From Spirochaetota bacterium (GTDB lineage Bacteria; Spirochaetota; Spirochaetia; Treponematales; Breznakiellaceae), in the NCBI GenBank assembly GCA_023406985.1, contig JAEXTK010000102.1:1-23736 (forward strand): DNA of 23,736 bases, given 5' to 3'. A model generated the notes under the pieces. The model did no database searches and had not been told where the DNA came from. It worked only from the letters and a program-made list of their open reading frames with translations. Below are positions 7,476 through 15,545 of the stretch, in pieces (the stretch's first letter is position 1; each line of letters opens with the position of its first letter). A program made the translations under genes and the position numbers.

Positions 7476-8591
7476 ATGAAAGATTCCAAGGTCGCTTCGA
7501 TCGATGTGTATCTGGTAGAGACCGCGGTCAAGGGAAATTTCGCCGATTCGACCCGGAACGTCGAGACCATCGGCTACGTCGTCGTGGACGTCGCCACCGC
7601 GGACGGGCTCCACGGCGTCGGACTCACCTACAACGAGGTGGGCGGAGAGGCCATCAAGGAGATGATCGACAAGGGCATCGCGCCCAAGATCATCGGGCGG
7701 AGTCCCCTGGAGACCGAAGCCCTGTACGAGGAATCGTTCCACTACGTCCGCGGGGTCGGCCGCAAAGGCCTGTCCTTCTGCGCGTACAGCGCGGTGGATA
7801 TCGCGCTCTGGGACCTGAAGGCGAAGATGCTCGGCCTTCCGCTCTATCGCCTGCTCGGCGGTACGCGGCGGCGCCTTCCCGCCTACGCCAGCGGCGGCTG
7901 GACTTCCTACAGCCGCGACGAGCTCGTCCAGGAAGCGCTCATGATGGTCGGCCGCGGGTACAAGACCATCAAGCTCAAGGTCGGCGTCGACGGGGGGAAG
8001 AACCCCAACGAGGACGTGCGGCGCATCGCCGCGGTCCGGGCCGCCATCGGACCGGACATCGGCCTCATGGTGGACGCGAACAACGCCTTCACCTCCGCGG
8101 CCGCGGTGCAGCTCGGCAACCGGCTCCGGGACTACGACATCATGCTCTTCGAGGAGCCGGTGTTCGCGGACGACCTGCCGGGCCTGGCCCATTTCCGCCA
8201 GTGCTGCGACATCCCCCTGGCCACCGGCGAGCACGAGTACACCCGGTACGGCGTCCGGGACCTCCTGATGAACGGGGCCGTCGATATCCTGCAGGTGGAC
8301 GTCACGCGCTGCGGCGGCGTCACCGAGATGCTGAAGATCATCGCGCTCGCCCAAGCCTGGAACGTATCGTTCGCGCCGCACGGCATGGACGCCATGCATA
8401 TGCACCTCCTTTCCCCCGCTCCGAACGGCGTCTATCTGGAACGGCTCTTCATGTTCGAGGAGGTCTCCCGGATGGTGTTCGTCGACGCGCCCGAGCCGGT
8501 GGACGGCTTCATCACCATCGGGGAGGAGCACGGGTTGGGGCTGCGCCTCAACTACGATACGCTCCGCGATTCCCGGAAGGGACGGCTATGA
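7476..8591 (+). CDS. Enolase-superfamily (mandelate racemase type) acid-sugar dehydratase
   Basis: This 371-residue enzyme probably dehydrates an aldonic or aldaric acid to a 2-keto-3-deoxy acid with Mg2+. The N-terminal capping domain is followed by a TIM barrel. Visible catalytic parts are the K-x-K pair in IKLKVG (Lys166, Lys168); the three metal ligands in VDANNAF (Asp200), FEEPV (226-227) and GEHEY (Glu252); the Asp of LQVDVTRCGG (Asp275); and the His of APHGMD (His302). K-x-K plus a His-Asp dyad defines the mandelate-racemase subgroup, which includes fuconate, rhamnonate, galactarate and talarate dehydratases. The exact substrate is not readable. GAGGAGG precedes the ATG. It overlaps the SDR gene by 4 bases (ATGA). 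It sits between the TRAP transporter and an aldolase, which fits a non-phosphorylated sugar-acid route. Confidence 0.9.
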   Translation: MKDSKVASIDVYLVETAVKGNFADSTRNVETIGYVVVDVATADGLHGVGLTYNEVGGEAIKEMIDKGIAPKIIGRSPLETEALYEESFHYVRGVGRKGLSFCAYSAVDIALWDLKAKMLGLPLYRLLGGTRRRLPAYASGGWTSYSRDELVQEALMMVGRGYKTIKLKVGVDGGKNPNEDVRRIAAVRAAIGPDIGLMVDANNAFTSAAAVQLGNRLRDYDIMLFEEPVFADDLPGLAHFRQCCDIPLATGEHEYTRYGVRDLLMNGAVDILQVDVTRCGGVTEMLKIIALAQAWNVSFAPHGMDAMHMHLLSPAPNGVYLERLFMFEEVSRMVFVDAPEPVDGFITIGEEHGLGLRLNYDTLRDSRKGRL

Positions 8592-9418
8592 TCGACGAGT
8601 TGTTCGACGTCTCCGGGAAGGTGGTGATCGTCACCGGAGGGTTCGGGCAGATCGGCACCGAATTCGTCAAGGAATTCCTCCGGCGCGGGTCGAAGGTCGC
8701 CGTGTTCTCCCGCCATGCCGATCGGGAAAAAGCCCGGCGGGCGCTCGGGGAGGGGCTCGCCGATAGTCCCTTCCTGGCTATGTTCCCGGTGGATATCACC
8801 CGGAAAGAGACCATAGAAGCCGCCCTGGACGCCATAGAAGACCGGTGGGGAGTTCCGGACGTGTTGATCAACAACGCGGGCCTCGATACCCAGCCGAGCG
8901 CGCCTCCCGAGGTGTCGGGCCCGTTCGAGGATTTTCCCGAGGCCGTGTTCCGCGAGGTCGTGGAGGTCAATCTCGTCGGGACCTTCCTCGCCATCCAGGC
9001 GGTGGGGGCCCGGATGGCCGCCGCGGGCCGCGGCGGCTCGATCGTCAACGTCGGCTCCATCTACGGCATGGTGAGTCCGGTCCAGGACATCTACGCCTAC
9101 AAGGAGGAGAAGACCGGCGTGCCCTTCATCAAGCCGGTGGCGTACTCGGCGGCCAAGAGCGGCGTCTACAACCTGACCCGGTACTGCGCGACCTACTGGG
9201 GCCGCGTCGGTATCCGCGTCAACACGCTGACGCCCTCCGGGGTGGCCAGGGAAACGCAGGACGCGGAATTCCGGGCCAATTATTGCGCGCGCATCCCGAT
9301 CGGAAGGATGGCGGCCGCCGATGAGTATAACGGCGCGGTCGTATTCCTCGCCTCCGACGCATCGCGGTATATGACGGGTTCCAACCTCGTCGTGGACGGC
9401 GGCTGGACCGCCTGGTAA
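8588..9418 (+). CDS. SDR-family oxidoreductase of the sugar-acid operon
   Basis: This 276-residue classical short-chain dehydrogenase/reductase has a complete active site. TGGFGQIG (16-23) binds the nucleotide, NNAG is at 95-98, the catalytic Ser157 lies in NVGSIYG, and Tyr186 and Lys190 are in AYSAAKSG. The C-terminus has the usual GSNLVVDGGW. The insertion of about 15 residues between the Ser and Tyr (PVQDIYAYKEEKTGVPFIKP) is larger than usual and recurs in sugar-acid SDRs. It may oxidise the sugar or interconvert a keto-deoxy acid. The start ATG overlaps the dehydratase stop; a longer in-frame opening exists, but GAAGGGA before 8588 and the family length support this start. The aldolase begins 9 bases later. 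Confidence 0.92.
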   Translation: MIDELFDVSGKVVIVTGGFGQIGTEFVKEFLRRGSKVAVFSRHADREKARRALGEGLADSPFLAMFPVDITRKETIEAALDAIEDRWGVPDVLINNAGLDTQPSAPPEVSGPFEDFPEAVFREVVEVNLVGTFLAIQAVGARMAAAGRGGSIVNVGSIYGMVSPVQDIYAYKEEKTGVPFIKPVAYSAAKSGVYNLTRYCATYWGRVGIRVNTLTPSGVARETQDAEFRANYCARIPIGRMAAADEYNGAVVFLASDASRYMTGSNLVVDGGWTAW

Positions 9419-9427
9419 GGAAGGACT

Positions 9428-10312
9428 ATGCAGAACATCCGAGGCGTATACGCGGCCATCGTTACCCCGCTGGCGCAGGACGGCTCCCTGGATACGGCCG
9501 CGCTCCGTCGCCTGGTCAAGCGTGAGTTGGACCGGGGAGTCGAGGGCTTCTACTGCTGCGGCTCCTCCGGCGAGGGCCTGCTGCTCGAGACCGAGGAACG
9601 GAAGAAGGTAGTCGAACTCGTCGTGGGCGAAGCCGCGGGCGCGGTGCCGGTCATCGTCCATACGGGCTCCCTGAGTACCGGGGCCACGATCCGGCTTTCC
9701 CTGCACGCCCAGGCGCAAGGGGCGGCCGCGGTGTCCCTGATACCGCCGATCTACTACAACTACACGGCCCAGGAAGTGTTCGAGCACTACGCGGCGGTGG
9801 TGGACGCGGTGGACATCGGCGTCATCGTCTACAACATCCCGCAATTCACCGGGGGGATCAGCTTCACCAAGAAGGGCAACTCGTCCCTGCTCGACAAGAA
9901 GCGCATCATCGGCATCAAGCATACCTCCATGAACCTCTACGAGTTGGAGCGCATCCGGGACGCGTATCCCGCGAAGATCCTCTTCAACGGGTTCGACGAG
10001 ATCTACCTGTACAGCCTGATGGCCGGCGCGGACGCCACCATCGGCACGACGGTCAACCTCTGCCCCGCGCTCTTCAAGGCGATACGCGCGGCCGCGGCCG
10101 AGAGCCGCATCGACGAGGCCCGGCGGCTCCAGGCCAGGCTCAACGCCTTCATCGAGGCCCTCGTGGACGCGAGCATCTTCCCCGCGACGAAGTACGCCTT
10201 GGGCGTGCTCGGCGTCGACTGCGGACCCTGTCGCCGGCCCTTCATCGACCTGGATGAGGGAAAGCGGGCGAAGGTCCGCGCGGCGCTCGACGCCATTGCC
10301 GAATTCCTCTGA
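9428..10312 (+). CDS. DHDPS/N-acetylneuraminate-lyase-family aldolase
   Basis: This 294-residue class I aldolase of the dihydrodipicolinate synthase superfamily forms a Schiff base and cleaves or condenses a pyruvate unit. GSSGEG (45-50) is the carboxylate-binding loop, Tyr135 lies in VYNIPQFTG, and the Schiff-base Lys164 is in GIKHTS. LFNGFDEIYLYSLMAGADA is close in form to the N-acetylneuraminate lyase stretch 'YNGYDEIF..GADGG'. It therefore looks nearer to the NAL/2-keto-3-deoxy-acid aldolase branch than to lysine biosynthesis. With the dehydratase upstream, the likely reaction is cleavage of a 2-keto-3-deoxy sugar acid to pyruvate and an aldehyde; sialic acid remains an alternative. AAGGA precedes the ATG by about 6 bases. 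It is the last gene of the operon, and no clear terminator hairpin follows. Confidence 0.92.
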   Translation: MQNIRGVYAAIVTPLAQDGSLDTAALRRLVKRELDRGVEGFYCCGSSGEGLLLETEERKKVVELVVGEAAGAVPVIVHTGSLSTGATIRLSLHAQAQGAAAVSLIPPIYYNYTAQEVFEHYAAVVDAVDIGVIVYNIPQFTGGISFTKKGNSSLLDKKRIIGIKHTSMNLYELERIRDAYPAKILFNGFDEIYLYSLMAGADATIGTTVNLCPALFKAIRAAAAESRIDEARRLQARLNAFIEALVDASIFPATKYALGVLGVDCGPCRRPFIDLDEGKRAKVRAALDAIAEFL

Positions 10313-10316
10313 CGCC

Positions 10317-10475
10317 ATGACGGAGAGGACTTCCCGGAGCTCGGCGCGGCGTTCGAGGCGACGGGCGAGGTCCGGAAGGGAAACGTCGGGCGCGCCCTGC
10401 CGCTTCATGAGGCAGCGGGCCCTCGTCGATTTCGCCGTGGGCTGGATGGAGCGCAATCGCCGACCGGTGTCATGA
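10317..10475 (+). pseudogene. Possible frameshifted remnant of a gene's 3' end
   Basis: The 157 bases between the aldolase and the convergent histidine kinase carry protein-like sequence in two adjacent frames. One frame (from 10319) reads DGEDFPELGAAFEATG, then EVRKGNVGRALPLHE. The next frame (from about 10405) reads MRQRALVDFAVGWMERNRRP, then VS and a stop. Joined by one frameshift near 10410, these give a plausible C-terminal segment of about 50 residues with natural composition; in other frames the region is Arg/Ser-rich nonsense. I cannot name the family. It could be a decayed flavodoxin- or oxidoreductase-type gene, or chance in GC-rich DNA. Confidence 0.28.
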
Positions 10476-11761
10476 AGCTTCGGGAAAATCGAGCGCGACG
10501 GCGAAGCCCCGCGGGCTCAGGTTTCGGGCGGAGAAGGCGGCGCCGTGCGCTTCCGCCACGGCCCGGACGATGCTGAGACCCAGGCCGAATCCCCCGGAGC
10601 GCCGGGAGCCCGACCGCGCGGAATCCACGAGCAGGAAGGGCTCGCCGAGGCGACCGAGCAGGTCCTCGGGCATGCCGGGGCCTTCGTCGGCGACTTCCAC
10701 GGAAAAGGCGGCGCCCTTTCCGATGCGGAGGCGCACGGTCACCGGGCTTCCCGGGGCGTGGCGGAGCGCGTTCTCCACGAGGTTGCGGAGCGCCAAATCC
10801 ATGCGGGCCTGGTCCACGCTCACCGTCCGGTCTTCCCCTTCGATCTCCACGCGCACGGGAACGGCCGCGTGCCGGTACGGCTCCGTCGCGGCGGCGATCC
10901 ACGCGGCCAGGGAGGTGGGTTCCCGATGGAGCGCGCCCGGCTGGGTGGTGAGGCGTCGCTGTTCCAAAAGGTTCCCGGTCAGTCGATCCAGGCCGCGGAT
11001 TTCCTCGTCCAAGGACGCCTTGATCCGCTCGTCGTCGATGAACTCCAGGGCGACTTTCATGCGGGTGAGCGGGGAACGCAGCTCGTGGCTGATCGCGGCG
11101 AGGAGGTCGTGGGTTTCCCGGATATACCCTTCGATGCGGTCCGCCATGGAATCCATGGTGCGCCCGAGGACGGCGAATTCGTCGTGCCCCCGCGGATTGA
11201 CCCGCTGCTTCCAGTCGCTGACCCCGAATTCGAGGGCGACCCGGTTCATGTCCCGGACGGGTTTCAGCAGTCGCCACACGAGGGCATAACTGGCCGCGAG
11301 GGCGGTGAGTATGGTGCAGCCCAAGATCAGCCAGATCGCGAGCGTCAGCCGATAGTCCGAGTGGAATTCGTAGAAACAGTATCGCCACGGACCGCGGCGG
11401 ATCTGAATCATCCAATCGCCCGGCTCCTCGAAGACCACGCGGGAAAAGGGCCGTGCGTCCCGGTACGCCCATCCGCGCTCCAAGAGCTCGTCGCTCGTGG
11501 ACCACGCGAAGCCGGGGCCGAAGACGGCGAGCTGGAGTCCGGTCTCCAGCGAGATGCGGGAGGCGACGTCCAGGGCCGGAGGTTCGCCGAGCTCATCGAT
11601 GAGGTGCTCGGTATAGTACCGCACGTTGTCGAGCGACATGTCCATGTTCGGCGAGGCGGAGGAGAAGACGTGCGCGGCGCCGGCTCCGACCGCGATGATG
11701 AGGAAGGCGAGGCCGTAGATCGCGAGCAGTTCCATGAATACGGAACCGGTCAGGAAGCGCT

Positions 11762-11765
<4 letters not shown>
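10470..11765 (-). CDS. HAMP-domain sensor histidine kinase
   Basis: This 431-residue membrane sensor kinase has a first transmembrane helix at about 10-33, a periplasmic sensor region at about 34-138 and a second helix at about 141-165. A HAMP linker (about 165-215) follows, then a dimerisation/phosphoacceptor domain with His227 in AAISHELRSPLTRMK. The ATPase domain has the N box NLVENALRHAP (328-338), G1 DEGPGMP (360-366) and G2 GGFGLGLS (391-398). All catalytic motifs are present. It overlaps the response regulator by 4 bases (ATGA), so the two form one transcript. The divergent redox genes suggest that it senses metal, redox state or envelope stress, but the sensor region has no recognised motif. 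The domain order resembles CpxA/RstB-type kinases. Confidence 0.95.
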
Positions 11766-12463
<698 letters not shown>

Positions 12464-12469
12464 ACGAGG

Positions 12470-12475
12470 AGTATA
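12470..12475 (-). promoter_or_regulatory. -10 box of the response-regulator operon, leaderless geometry
   Basis: On the minus strand TATACT is followed by 6 bases and then the ATG at 12463. No ribosome site is seen. The -35 position (CCCGAA) is poor, as expected for a promoter needing an OmpR-type activator bound just upstream. Confidence 0.45.
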
Positions 12476-12512
12476 TGCCCGCTCGCGCCCCCTTCGGGAG
12501 GGCTGAAACAAT

Positions 12513-12529
12513 TTGTTACAAGTTATTAC
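12513..12529. promoter_or_regulatory. Heptamer direct repeat, likely response-regulator box
   Basis: TTGTTAC-AAG-TTATTAC is a direct repeat with a 10-bp period in an AT-rich patch between divergent promoters. OmpR/PhoB-family regulators bind head-to-tail on repeats of 10-11 bp. It ends about 10 bases before the -35 zone of the plus-strand promoter and lies about 38 bases upstream of the minus-strand -10 box, so one site could serve both. Confidence 0.5.
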
Positions 12530-12561
12530 GCGGCTGAAAAGACCCGCCTTCGCCGCCCCGC

Positions 12562-12567
12562 TACTTT
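12562..12567 (+). promoter_or_regulatory. -10-like box of the transmembrane redox operon
   Basis: TACTTT is followed by 7 bases and the ATG at 12575. There is no good -35 box and no usable ribosome site. Geometry again suggests an activator-dependent leaderless start. Confidence 0.3.
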
Positions 12568-12574
12568 TTGAAGC

Positions 12575-13162
12575 ATGAAAACCAGAAGATCGGAAAGCGG
12601 CGCCCGCGGTTCGGCGGCGCTGCTCGCGCTCCTGCTGACCCTCGGCGCCCCGCTCGCGGCCATGGCGCAAGAAACCGCGGCTGCGGCGCCGGCCGACTCA
12701 CAGGCGCCCGTGAACCAAGGTTCGGCGGCATTGGCGCCGGCTGCGGATGCCGTCGATTTCGGGACCGAAGATCCCGCGATCGTGGACAGCCCTCAGGCCT
12801 TCCGGCGGAACGGCTTCATGAGCGCCCTCCACCTCGGCGTGGGCTGGGCGGCCGTGGCGACGGGCCTGGCGACTGGGATCTTCAACCCCGAGGTCGTCGG
12901 CGAGGACGTCCACGCGACGCTCGGCATCACCGCGGCGGCCTTGTCGGCGAGCGCCATGGCGCTCGGCATCGTCGCCCACCACGGCGAGGTCGGGCCGAAG
13001 TTTCGCCTGAGCGCGAACAACGTCCACGCGCTCGTCGGCGCGGCGGGCGGCGTCATGATGATGATCGCGCCCTTCCTCGCCCCGAGCGAGGCCCACCAGG
13101 CGTTCGGAGAGGGGGGAGCCCTCCTCATGGGCGCCTCGGTCGTATGGAAGCTCGTGTACTGA
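12575..13162 (+). CDS. His-rich membrane protein, possible haem-binding partner of the reductase
   Basis: I do not recognise this 195-residue protein as a named family. Residues 1-31 form a signal peptide (MKTRRSESG, hydrophobic core, ending AMAQ). An Ala/Pro-rich linker (about 32-75) is followed by four short hydrophobic helices. Histidines sit at regular places in or beside these helices: His86 (SALHLGVGW), His113 (DVHATLG), His135-136 (VAHHGEVG) and His151 (NVHALVG). This resembles cytochrome-b-type or other haem-b membrane anchors, but haem binding is inference. It begins the plus-strand operon, 23 bases before a secreted protein and then a ferric-reductase-type gene, so a role as electron partner or haem-bearing subunit is likely. 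The start lacks a clear Shine-Dalgarno. Confidence 0.75.
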   Translation: MKTRRSESGARGSAALLALLLTLGAPLAAMAQETAAAAPADSQAPVNQGSAALAPAADAVDFGTEDPAIVDSPQAFRRNGFMSALHLGVGWAAVATGLATGIFNPEVVGEDVHATLGITAAALSASAMALGIVAHHGEVGPKFRLSANNVHALVGAAGGVMMMIAPFLAPSEAHQAFGEGGALLMGASVVWKLVY

Positions 13163-13185
13163 AGATCCGATAGGAGAAATTCGAA

Positions 13186-13701
13186 ATGAAGAAACTGCTC
13201 ATCGCATCCGCCTTCGCGCTCCTCGCGGCCGTAGCCTTCGCGGCGAGCGCGACCGACGTCGCGGTCCTGTACAACGGCAATACGCCGGTGAACACGGACG
13301 CCCTGCACTTCATGAGCAAGCAGTTCGCGGACTCGGGATCGGCCTACCGGTTGAAACCCTTCCGCGACCCGAAGAAACTCGCGGCCGGCGACTACGCCGC
13401 GGTGCTCGTCCTCAATACGGGCCTCTCCGCGGGCATCGACCGCGCGCTCGCCGACTTCATCAAAGCCCAGCCGGACAAGTCGCGCATCATCCTCATCTCC
13501 TTGCGCGCGGACAGCAAGGACTTCACGGTCGCGCAGCTTCCCGCTTCCGGCGCCACGCTCGGCGTGGACGCGATCACCGCCGCTTCCGCCTGGACGGGGA
13601 AGGGGCTCGGTTCCCTCATCGGCGGGAAGGGCTCCGCCGCGTACGAGATGCACGTCGATTGGGTGAACCGCGTCATCGCGCTCATAGGCGCCATGCGGTA
13701 A
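13186..13701 (+). CDS. Exported flavodoxin-like protein
   Basis: This 171-residue protein has a clear signal peptide (MKKLLIASAFALLAAVAFAA, then SATD). The mature part starts with a beta strand and loop, DVAVLYNGNTPVNTDALHF (24-42), reminiscent of the flavodoxin phosphate loop after 'YSGTGNT'. Alternating strands and helices follow (YAAVLVLNTGLSAGIDRALA; RIILISL), ending WVNRVIALIGAMR. A flavodoxin-like fold outside the cytoplasm is inferred; FMN binding is not proven and the loop is imperfect. Position between the His-rich membrane protein and the ferric-reductase-type gene suggests that it receives electrons outside the membrane. ATG at 13186 is preceded by AGGAG about 7 bases upstream. It stops 17 bases before the reductase. 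Confidence 0.75.
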   Translation: MKKLLIASAFALLAAVAFAASATDVAVLYNGNTPVNTDALHFMSKQFADSGSAYRLKPFRDPKKLAAGDYAAVLVLNTGLSAGIDRALADFIKAQPDKSRIILISLRADSKDFTVAQLPASGATLGVDAITAASAWTGKGLGSLIGGKGSAAYEMHVDWVNRVIALIGAMR

Positions 13702-13718
13702 GGCCGCGGGAGAACGCC

Positions 13719-14984
13719 ATGCCGACCATGTTCGCGCTCTACGGCCTCTTGCCGGCCTTCCAGGTGGCCATGTACCTCCAGGGGCGGCCCGCCTTCGACC
13801 TCGCCGAGGCGCTCAATTACGGGACTTCGATCTTCGCCTTCCACTGGCTGACGCTCAACGTGGCGCTCTCGGCGAAGGTGCCCCTCCTCCAGCGCCTGCT
13901 CCCCTACGACCGGCGGATCCGCTACCACGTCTTCACGAGCCTCGGCATCGCGGTCTTCCTGACCTACCACGCGGCCTACAAGTTCGCGCTCGGGAAATTC
14001 ATCGACCCGGTGTCCTGGGCCCTGCTCGTCATCGTCGGCCTCATGCTCGGCCTGGCCGTACTCTGGATCCCCGTCCCCGGCCTGACCGCGGCGCGCGCGT
14101 GGGCGCTCGGCCGCTTCAAGCGGAAGGAGGGCCTGTCGTACGACAAGTCGAAGGCCGTCCACGGCCTGTTCGCCCTGGCCCTCGGCGGCCTCATCCTCCT
14201 CCACGTGGCGAACGCGGGCCTCTTCGACGACGCGCCTCCCGTCTCCGCCTTCCTCTACTTCGCCCTCTACGCGTTCTCGTTCGGCGCCTACCTCGTCTCC
14301 CGCACGGGCCTCTTCAAGCTCGGCGCGACGGTGTCCGGCGTGGAGGAGCGCGGCGGCATCCTGACGATCCGGGTCAAGCCCGACCGCCCCCACCGGTACC
14401 GGAGCGGGCAGTTCGCCTTCCTCCGCGTCCGCGCTCCCGCCCTCGGGAAGGAGGAGCACCCCTTCTCCTACCTGTCCGCGCCGGGAGAGGATGAGGTGCG
14501 GTTCGCGGTGCGCGCCTCCGGGGACTTCACGAGGAAGCTCGCCGCGCTCAAGGCGGGCGACCGCGTGCGGCTCAACGGCGGCTTCGGGGATTTCCGGCCG
14601 GGCGCGGAGGGGCCCCTCTGCTTCGTGGCCTCCGGCATCGGCACGGTGCCCTTCATCAGCATCCTCAAGGAACTCTACGCTGCGGGCGACACGCGGCCCC
14701 TCTATTTCCACCTCGCGGTGACCTACGAGGAGGAGATCCCCGAACGGGAACTGCTCAAGGAAATCGCCGCCGCCATGCCGAACCTGCATCTGCGCGTGCT
14801 CGTCTTCTCGGTGGACGGGATCAAATACTCCGCGGACTATTTCCGCGGCGAATTGCCCGATCCCGCTTCGCTCTCCTACTATCTCTGTTCTTCGCCCGGC
14901 GTGCGCGCGGTCATCCTCGGCGCCTTGGAGACCCTCGGCGTCAAGAAGTCCGCGATCCGGTACGAGGCGTTCAATCTGGGGTAG
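13719..14984 (+). CDS. Ferric-reductase-type transmembrane flavocytochrome
   Basis: This 421-residue protein should move electrons from cytoplasmic NAD(P)H through FAD and two haems to an acceptor outside. The N-terminal half (about 1-195) has six or seven helices with two His pairs of H-x13-H spacing, His70/His84 and His148/His162, the classical bis-haem pattern of ferric reductases and NADPH oxidases. The C-terminal half is a ferredoxin-NADP-reductase-like domain: HRYRSGQFAF (225-234), the FAD motif HPFSYLSAP (247-255), the NAD motif ASGIGTVPF (304-312), and a late CSSPG. An in-frame extension to 13659 exists, but ATG at 13719 has GGGAG upstream and starts directly before the first helix. 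It is the last gene of the operon; its stop lies only 6 bases from the convergent FMN reductase stop. Confidence 0.93.
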   Translation: MPTMFALYGLLPAFQVAMYLQGRPAFDLAEALNYGTSIFAFHWLTLNVALSAKVPLLQRLLPYDRRIRYHVFTSLGIAVFLTYHAAYKFALGKFIDPVSWALLVIVGLMLGLAVLWIPVPGLTAARAWALGRFKRKEGLSYDKSKAVHGLFALALGGLILLHVANAGLFDDAPPVSAFLYFALYAFSFGAYLVSRTGLFKLGATVSGVEERGGILTIRVKPDRPHRYRSGQFAFLRVRAPALGKEEHPFSYLSAPGEDEVRFAVRASGDFTRKLAALKAGDRVRLNGGFGDFRPGAEGPLCFVASGIGTVPFISILKELYAAGDTRPLYFHLAVTYEEEIPERELLKEIAAAMPNLHLRVLVFSVDGIKYSADYFRGELPDPASLSYYLCSSPGVRAVILGALETLGVKKSAIRYEAFNLG

Positions 14985-14990
14985 GGCGAT

Positions 14991-15542
14991 TCAGCCGGCG
15001 AAGCGGCGTACCCAGTCCGCGTACGCGTCCATCCAACGCTGGAAGAAGGCCAGGCTCGCGCTGCCGATGTTCCCCTCCGCGTCGAAGAGATCGTCCTTCG
15101 CCTGGATGAAGGCTTCGGGGTAGGGGAGCGCGTACACCTCCAGGGACGACAAGACGTTGCGGAGATGTTGCTGCGCCATGGAACTCCCCATCGCTCCCGT
15201 CGAGAGCCCCAGCACGCCCGCGCTCTTGCGCGCCCACGCGTTCTGGGGTTTCGGGCGGGAGCCTTGGTCCAGTGCGTTCTTGAGCACGCCCGGAATCGAC
15301 CGGTTGTATTCCGGCGTGACGAAGAGGAGGGCATCGCTCGCCCGGATCTCCTCGCGCAGTCGCACGACGGACGGCGCGGGGGAGTCCTCGTCGTCCGCGT
15401 CGTAGTGCGGCAGATCGTCGATCCGGATCCACGTGAACGAGAACTCGTGCGGCGCCAGCTTCACGAGGGCCTCCGCCAGTTTCCGGTTGAGGGAATCTTT
15501 CCTGATGCTGCCGACGATGATCGCGATGCGGTAGGCTCTCAT
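14991..15542 (-). CDS. NAD(P)H-dependent FMN reductase
   Basis: This 183-residue soluble flavoprotein of the NADPH-dependent FMN reductase family (flavodoxin fold; ChrR/azoreductase-like) has the FMN phosphate loop GSIRKDSLN (11-19) and the family signature TPEYNRSIPGVLKNALD (76-92). Further motifs are GLSTGAMGSSMAQQHLR, which lines the flavin, and ALPYPEAFI. Members reduce free flavins, quinones or xenobiotics. ATG at 15542 has GGGAG upstream, located within the end of the oxidoreductase gene that stops 3 bases earlier, so the two are one operon. It is convergent with the transmembrane flavocytochrome with a 6-base gap; a link in flavin supply is possible but only positional. Confidence 0.93.
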   Translation of the reverse strand: MRAYRIAIIVGSIRKDSLNRKLAEALVKLAPHEFSFTWIRIDDLPHYDADDEDSPAPSVVRLREEIRASDALLFVTPEYNRSIPGVLKNALDQGSRPKPQNAWARKSAGVLGLSTGAMGSSMAQQHLRNVLSSLEVYALPYPEAFIQAKDDLFDAEGNIGSASLAFFQRWMDAYADWVRRFAG

Positions 15543-15545
15543 GGC

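Noticed and set aside
6092..7570. A 492-codon minus-strand open frame opposite dctM
   Set aside because: His/Asp/Arg-rich antisense of a hydrophobic protein, a standard artefact of membrane-protein genes.
8552..10456. A 634-codon minus-strand open frame opposite the SDR and aldolase genes
   Set aside because: Its product is Arg/Asp/Gly-rich with no domain, and the plus strand carries two complete recognisable enzymes. It is an antisense shadow of GC-rich coding DNA.
13659..13718. N-terminal extension of the flavocytochrome gene
   Set aside because: It overlaps the end of the exported protein gene, has no ribosome site, and encodes an Arg-rich stretch not suited to precede the first helix.
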